Source: Anammoximicrobium sp032229885
Lineage (GTDB): Bacteria > Planctomycetota > Planctomycetia > Pirellulales > Pirellulaceae
NCBI GenBank assembly: GCA_032229885.1
Contig: JAVYAJ010000074.1
Location: forward strand, 1-28,398
Length of the DNA: 28,398 nt
Direction: 5' to 3'
In this document: one piece after another, positions 24,895 through 28,398 of the stretch
Layout of the letters: every line of letters begins with the position of its first letter
How positions within the stretch are numbered: position 1 is the stretch's first letter
Made by a program: the position numbers and the translations under genes
Notes under the pieces: model-generated
Told to the model about the DNA's origin: nothing
The model's input: only the letters and a program-made list of their open reading frames with translations
The model's database searches: none

Positions 24895-26412
24895 TCACAG
24901 GTCGTGGCCGCAGTAGGAAAGATTGAAGCTCTTGTTGCACACGGGAAAGTCGGAGATCTGCTGATTGCGCATGGCGATCGCCAGCGCGAACCAGTTGCGA
25001 AACGACGGATCGACGATCTTGTAATGGGCCAGACGCCCGTCGTCGCCCGTGATCGCCACGTGACAGATCTGTCCGCGCCAGCCTTCGACCAACGAGACGA
25101 CGAGCCGGTTCGGGCGGAGCGCGCCCAGCTCGCGCCGCGCCTCGCCGCGGGGCAGCGACGCGGCCAGATCCTGCACGAATCGCGCTGAGCGTTGGACTTC
25201 GAGCCAGCGCACATAGGCCCGCGCGAACACGTCGCCCGTATGCCAAGTCGAGACCGGGATCTGGGCAAAGCGAAAGAAACCGGCCGGAAAATTCCGCCGG
25301 GCGTCGCGATCCGAACCGCAGGCCCGCGCCGCCGGGCCTACCATTCCCAACGCGTCGCACACGGCCCGCGAGACAACGCCGGTTCCATCGAATCGCGCCA
25401 ATACGGACGGCGAGTGCCAGAGCAGTCCGACCGCGCGGGCCGTGTCCTGGAAGGTGGCGGTGACACGATCCCGCAATTGCTCGGACCGTCGCTCGTCCAG
25501 ATCAAACGCCGCGCCGCCCGGCCGAACCAGTCCGCGACCGAACCGGCTGCCGCACAGCAGGGCCGAGGCATTGAGAAAATCGCCCCGCAGTCGGCCACAG
25601 TACGACGACGTGGGAAGAAAGCCGATGTCGACCGCCAAGGCGCCCAGATCCCCCGTGTGATTGGCGAGCCGCTCGAGCTCGAGGCCGATGGCTCGCACCG
25701 CCTGGCCGCGTACCGCGGCTTCGCATCCAGCGAGTGCCTCGAGCGCTTGACAATAGGCGGTCGCATGGCCGACCGTCGTATCGCCCGCCAGGGTTTCCAT
25801 ATAATGGATCGTGCGTTTATCTGGGCCGCCCACCAGACGCCGCTCGATCCCTCGATGCTGGTAGCCCAAAGCGATCTCGAGATGCAGGATCCGCTCGCCC
25901 AGGCATTGGAAGCGAAAGTGCCCCGGTTCGATCACGCCGGCATGTACGGGCCCGACGGCCACCTCATGGACGTCCTCGCCCTGGACGCTGAAGAAATCTG
26001 TATTGCCCGGCGTGATCGGCTGCGCGGGGTCGCGCTGCCAAGCGTCTCGGTCGCCATAGGCGCGATGAAAGCGAATGGGCTTGAGCCACGGATGGCCCTC
26101 GGGCCGACAGCCCCACTGCTCGGCGATCTCTCGCTCGAACCAGTGCGCCGCCGGGCAATTGGGGGTGAGCGCCGGGTAGCGATCGGACACGTCCGTGGCG
26201 AAGATCCGCAGCGTGGCCGTCGTCGCCTGGCCGGTGACGGCGTACAGTCGCAGCGCGTGCCCGGTGCGGGGCGTTCCGAACAACGCCAACAACTGGCTGG
26301 CGCCCGCCACTTGCCCCATCAACTCGTCGCGAAACGCGTCGCCCGACAACACGGGGACTTCGGCCAGCGGTGTCGAACGACTGTTGGACGCGCAGGCATG
26401 TCGTGCATTCAT
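24895..26412 (-). CDS. Hydrogenase-4 large-subunit-like protein (HyfG/NuoCD type) without [NiFe] ligands
   Basis: The 505-residue protein has an N-terminal NuoC-like part (to about 165, with CPAAHWFEREIAEQWGCRP and HPWLKPIRFH) and a NuoD/hydrogenase-large-subunit part. The first [NiFe] motif RxCGxC is replaced by METLAGDTTVGHATAYC (about 206-222). The second, DPCxxC, is replaced by DPSFRNW (about 468). The end is DFPVCNKSFNLSYCGHDL. It therefore cannot bind a NiFe centre. This pattern fits energy-converting hydrogenase-related (Ehr) complexes, which link complex I and hydrogenases and whose reaction is unknown. ATG 26412 follows GGAGAGGG and overlaps the upstream stop as ATGA. The preceding gene is a remnant, so the operon may no longer be complete. 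Confidence 0.88.
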   Translation of the reverse strand: MNARHACASNSRSTPLAEVPVLSGDAFRDELMGQVAGASQLLALFGTPRTGHALRLYAVTGQATTATLRIFATDVSDRYPALTPNCPAAHWFEREIAEQWGCRPEGHPWLKPIRFHRAYGDRDAWQRDPAQPITPGNTDFFSVQGEDVHEVAVGPVHAGVIEPGHFRFQCLGERILHLEIALGYQHRGIERRLVGGPDKRTIHYMETLAGDTTVGHATAYCQALEALAGCEAAVRGQAVRAIGLELERLANHTGDLGALAVDIGFLPTSSYCGRLRGDFLNASALLCGSRFGRGLVRPGGAAFDLDERRSEQLRDRVTATFQDTARAVGLLWHSPSVLARFDGTGVVSRAVCDALGMVGPAARACGSDRDARRNFPAGFFRFAQIPVSTWHTGDVFARAYVRWLEVQRSARFVQDLAASLPRGEARRELGALRPNRLVVSLVEGWRGQICHVAITGDDGRLAHYKIVDPSFRNWFALAIAMRNQQISDFPVCNKSFNLSYCGHDL

Positions 26413-26603
26413 GGACCCTCTCCTTCCGTGACGGACACCACCGTCGAGGCCACGGTGGCCGGCGCCGTCGAGGCCGCGACGAAGCCGACGGACGCCTCGT
26501 CCAGCGCGCGCCGCAGCTCGGTCGGAATCCATACACCCAGCCCCAGCGTCAGCAACACGGCGGCTGGGTGAGGCAAACTGGCCACGAGAGCAGACCGCAC
26601 AGC
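26409..26603 (-). pseudogene. C-terminal remnant of a HyfF-like proton-channel membrane subunit
   Basis: The frame ending at 26409 reads LVASLPHPAAVLLTLGLGVW then IPTELRRALDEASVGF, matching the last membrane helix and tail of hydrogenase-4 subunit F/NuoL-like antiporter proteins. Its stop overlaps the large-subunit ATG as ATGA, as expected for the upstream operon member. Above about 26603 the homology is lost; a possible continuation (VCGHEPAGIA) lies in another frame beside a GGGG run. At least 90% of the gene is missing from this position. Confidence 0.55.
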
Positions 26604-26956
26604 GCCCCGCGATGCCCGCTGGTTCGTGGCCACATACCCTGAAAACGCTCGCCGACAAGTGGCAGGATCAGCGCCCGGTCGCCGTTCGCACGGTCCATCC
26701 GCGTATCGCGCATCTTGGATAGCGAGTGGTATCGTCTGGTGGACATAGTACACGTTTGGGTTGCGCGCATTGGCCTGCGTTGGGCAGATTCAAGTTCGGA
26801 CAGCCAAATTGGTCTTCACAGAAAAGAGGCTGTCGGCGATGGTTAGGCGATTCGACATGTCACCGAACCATCGAGAAAGCCACGGATGGTTAAGCGTAAA
26901 CGTTCTTCGCGACGTCCGCAACCCAAGCACGAGAAGCAATTGTTATAAACCATTAG
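26604..26956. other. Unassigned stretch between the HyfF remnant and the IS
   Basis: No supported gene. A 23-codon frame from ATG 26886 (MVKRKRSSRRPQPKHEKQFV) ends at the IS edge and could be the start of an interrupted gene, but nothing confirms it. This is probably rearrangement debris. Confidence 0.4.
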
Positions 26957-26993
26957 AAATGTCCCCTGTTTCGCGCAGATAGAAATGTCCCCT
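26957..26993. repeat. Duplicated terminal repeat motif at the IS left end
   Basis: GAAATGTCCCC occurs twice, offset by 26 bp. At least one copy must be the terminal inverted repeat matching the right end. Tandem binding motifs for transposase are plausible. Confidence 0.7.
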
Positions 26994-27004
26994 TGGTGTA
27001 CGTG

Positions 27005-28363
27005 TTAGCCTACGGTTTGCTGTGGGGTTGGACTGCGCAGCGGAGGGAACGCAGCGACCGTAGCGAAGCAGTCCAACCCCACAGGCGCGGCTGGTGGATT
27101 GGGGGCCGGACGGAGTATACTGCGACGCCACGGATGGTTCGCCGCTGGCTTGTGCCCTTGAGACGAACCGGTGGGACCACGGGGCCGTGAAGGAACGCGA
27201 ACGGGCGGCGCCGTGTCGCGAACCAACGACCAAGCTAGTTCCTGCTCGCCCGCGAAAAGTCGGAGCTGACCATCGAGCTGCACGCTCACCACCACCTTGT
27301 CGCCAGGCTGTACCTGCTCGACGGTCGCGCGCGGCAATTGCAGAAACCCGTTCTGCCAACGAACGGTCCAATCCGGTTGTACCACGCGAATCTCTTGCAA
27401 CGACAGCACACGCAGTACATGCTCGTCTGGAACCACACGATGCAGGTCAGACGCCTTTGTCGGCGGTTTGCCAAACTGCTCGTTAAACTGCGGAAGGTAC
27501 GTCTCCTCCAGGTAGCGGTTGGCCGACCCCAGATCGCTGAGGCCCGCGCGCGTAAGCGACTTGACGAGCCGGTCTTGCAGCGTGCGGTTTACTCGTTCCA
27601 CGCGACCCTTTGCCTGCGGACTGCGAGCCAAAATTAGCTCGACATCCAGCTCGTGCATCGCCCGACCGAACTGCGTTTGGGGCTCTAATCCCGCCACAAG
27701 CTCCTCCGACGTGGGATCCCGGTCCGCTCGATAAATGCTGTGTTGGTCCACGTATAAAGCACACGGCAGTCCATGCAACTGCGTGTAACGACGCAGCGTC
27801 ACGGCCGCCGAATCCCACGACTCGTTCTCGAACAAACGGGCAAAAACCCGCCCCGTGGCATCGTCGATCATCACCATCAGCACCGCCCAACCCCGACGAC
27901 CCGCGAACCAATCGTGATGGGAACCATCCAGCTGCACCAACTCGCCGTAACGCTCCCGACGAGGCCGACGCCGACGATGCAGTTTGCGCCGCCGCTGACG
28001 CTGCCACAACCCCGCTGACGACAACCAAGCCCGCAGCGTGCTCACCGCCACCACTAGCCCATCGTCACGCCCCAGGCACTCGGCCGCCAACGTGGGGCCA
28101 TAGCCCAAGTATTTCTTGCGGTACAGCTCCAACGCCCGCTCCTTGCGGCCACCCAGATCTCGCCGATTCGACGCCCGACCCCGCAGCCCATGGACCAGAC
28201 TCGAATCGCCCCGGTCCCGATAACGCGCCCATACGCGTTTTGCCTGACGATAGCTCAGGCCAAGCAGCTCTGCCCCCTTCGAGAGCGTAAGCTCGTTCGC
28301 TTTCACTCGTCCAAAAATCTCCAGCCGACGACGCTCTTTGACGCTCATCGATAATGCCTCCAT
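27005..28363 (-). CDS. ISNCY/IS1202-family DDE transposase
   Basis: The 452-residue protein starts with a Mor/MerR-like HTH (MSVKERRRLEIFGRVKANEL, then LSYRQAKRVWARYRDRGDSS). Next is an rve-type DDE core: first Asp in LVQLDGSHHDWF, second in ALYVDQHSIYR, and Glu in QAKGRVERVNRTLQDRL. This is the IS1202/ISNCY group by domain order and HTH. ATG 28363 has GGAGG five bases upstream; GTG 28369 is an alternative. All three catalytic residues remain, so it may be active. The C-terminal 50 residues after VRVPSRPRGP are unlike a transposase: they come partly from a palindromic repeat at 27021-27085 that has extended the frame. Confidence 0.88.
   Translation of the reverse strand: MEALSMSVKERRRLEIFGRVKANELTLSKGAELLGLSYRQAKRVWARYRDRGDSSLVHGLRGRASNRRDLGGRKERALELYRKKYLGYGPTLAAECLGRDDGLVVAVSTLRAWLSSAGLWQRQRRRKLHRRRRPRRERYGELVQLDGSHHDWFAGRRGWAVLMVMIDDATGRVFARLFENESWDSAAVTLRRYTQLHGLPCALYVDQHSIYRADRDPTSEELVAGLEPQTQFGRAMHELDVELILARSPQAKGRVERVNRTLQDRLVKSLTRAGLSDLGSANRYLEETYLPQFNEQFGKPPTKASDLHRVVPDEHVLRVLSLQEIRVVQPDWTVRWQNGFLQLPRATVEQVQPGDKVVVSVQLDGQLRLFAGEQELAWSLVRDTAPPVRVPSRPRGPTGSSQGHKPAANHPWRRSILRPAPNPPAAPVGLDCFATVAAFPPLRSPTPQQTVG
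27021..27085. repeat. 17-bp inverted repeat in the 3' end of the transposase gene
   Basis: CTGTGGGGTTGGACTGC (27021-27037) and its perfect inverse (27069-27085) flank a 31-bp centre. The sequence resembles dispersed planctomycete repeats. It is translated as the final residues of the transposase. Confidence 0.8.
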
Positions 28364-28398
28364 AACCACCTCCTTCGAGATGATTGTCTGGGGACATT

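Larger units (their letters stand above)
26957..28398 (-). mobile_element. ISNCY/IS1202-like insertion sequence
   Basis: The element runs from AATGTCCCC at 26959-26967 to its inverted copy, GGGGACATT, at 28390-28398, the last base of the window. It contains a single transposase gene on minus. On the left side AATGTCCCC recurs at 26985-26993, so the exact left end is ambiguous. Length is about 1.44 kb. Target-site duplication cannot be assessed because the right flank is not in the window. Confidence 0.8.

Noticed and set aside
23752..25188. A 478-codon plus-strand frame across the hypothetical protein and the hydrogenase-like operon
   Set aside because: It is antisense to the ferredoxin/small-subunit fusion and the end of the large subunit, and has no recognisable domain or ribosome site.
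24895..26412. Calling the large subunit an active [NiFe] hydrogenase
   Set aside because: Neither RxCGxC nor DPCxxC is present, so a NiFe centre cannot be ligated in the usual way.
25192..26571. A 459-codon plus-strand frame
   Set aside because: It is fully antisense to the NuoCD-like large subunit, whose motifs are clear on minus.

Overview
The window reads as a GC-rich chromosomal segment from a planctomycete, most likely of the Pirellulales type. This is inferred from several Tat-exported sugar-metabolism proteins (a Gfo/Idh/MocA oxidoreductase and a sugar-phosphate-isomerase-like protein), many short palindromic dispersed repeats of the kind common in that phylum, a lineage-typical secreted hypothetical protein, and an ffh-rpsP-trmD-rplS block without rimM. 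No taxonomic search was possible.

Region 1 (1-6319, plus strand) is a type III restriction-modification operon, mod-X-Y-res. The 5' end of mod lies outside the window. The two genes between mod and res are a SatD-family protein, whose N-terminal half resembles a class III nucleotide-cyclase fold and keeps both metal-binding aspartates at the canonical spacing, and a polytopic DUF3307 membrane protein. A cyclase-like protein beside a membrane protein recalls the layout of Pycsar anti-phage systems. This is my main candidate for an undescribed system.

Region 2 (6320-7041) is scar tissue: a possible DUF262 N-terminal remnant, a decayed tyrosine integrase and a tRNA-Pro(UGG). It looks like the edge of an old integrated island carrying the R-M operon.

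Region 3 (7365-12492) is core genome: a membrane-anchored hypothetical protein, then ffh, rpsP, trmD and rplS with a good promoter ahead of ffh, then a small SHOCT-like protein.

Region 4 (12598-22152) holds an orphan PAS-containing NarL-type histidine kinase, a sugar-metabolism group (sugar isomerase and ROK kinase on minus, Gfo/Idh oxidoreductase on plus) and a large FAD/Fe-S oxidoreductase that fuses GlcD-like and GlcF-like parts. A 970-bp gene-free stretch is full of palindromic repeats.

Region 5 (22374-23927) has a MoaD-like sulfur carrier, endonuclease III and an unrecognised 100-residue protein.

Region 6 (24127-28398, minus strand) is the 3' end of a hydrogenase-4/complex-I-like operon: the C-terminal remnant of a HyfF-like membrane subunit, a NuoCD-like large subunit that lacks the [NiFe] ligand cysteines, and a ferredoxin/small-subunit fusion. 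Upstream of it lies an ISNCY/IS1202-like insertion sequence that reaches the end of the window, so the operon has probably been cut by rearrangement. Most other long open frames are antisense shadows produced by high GC content.
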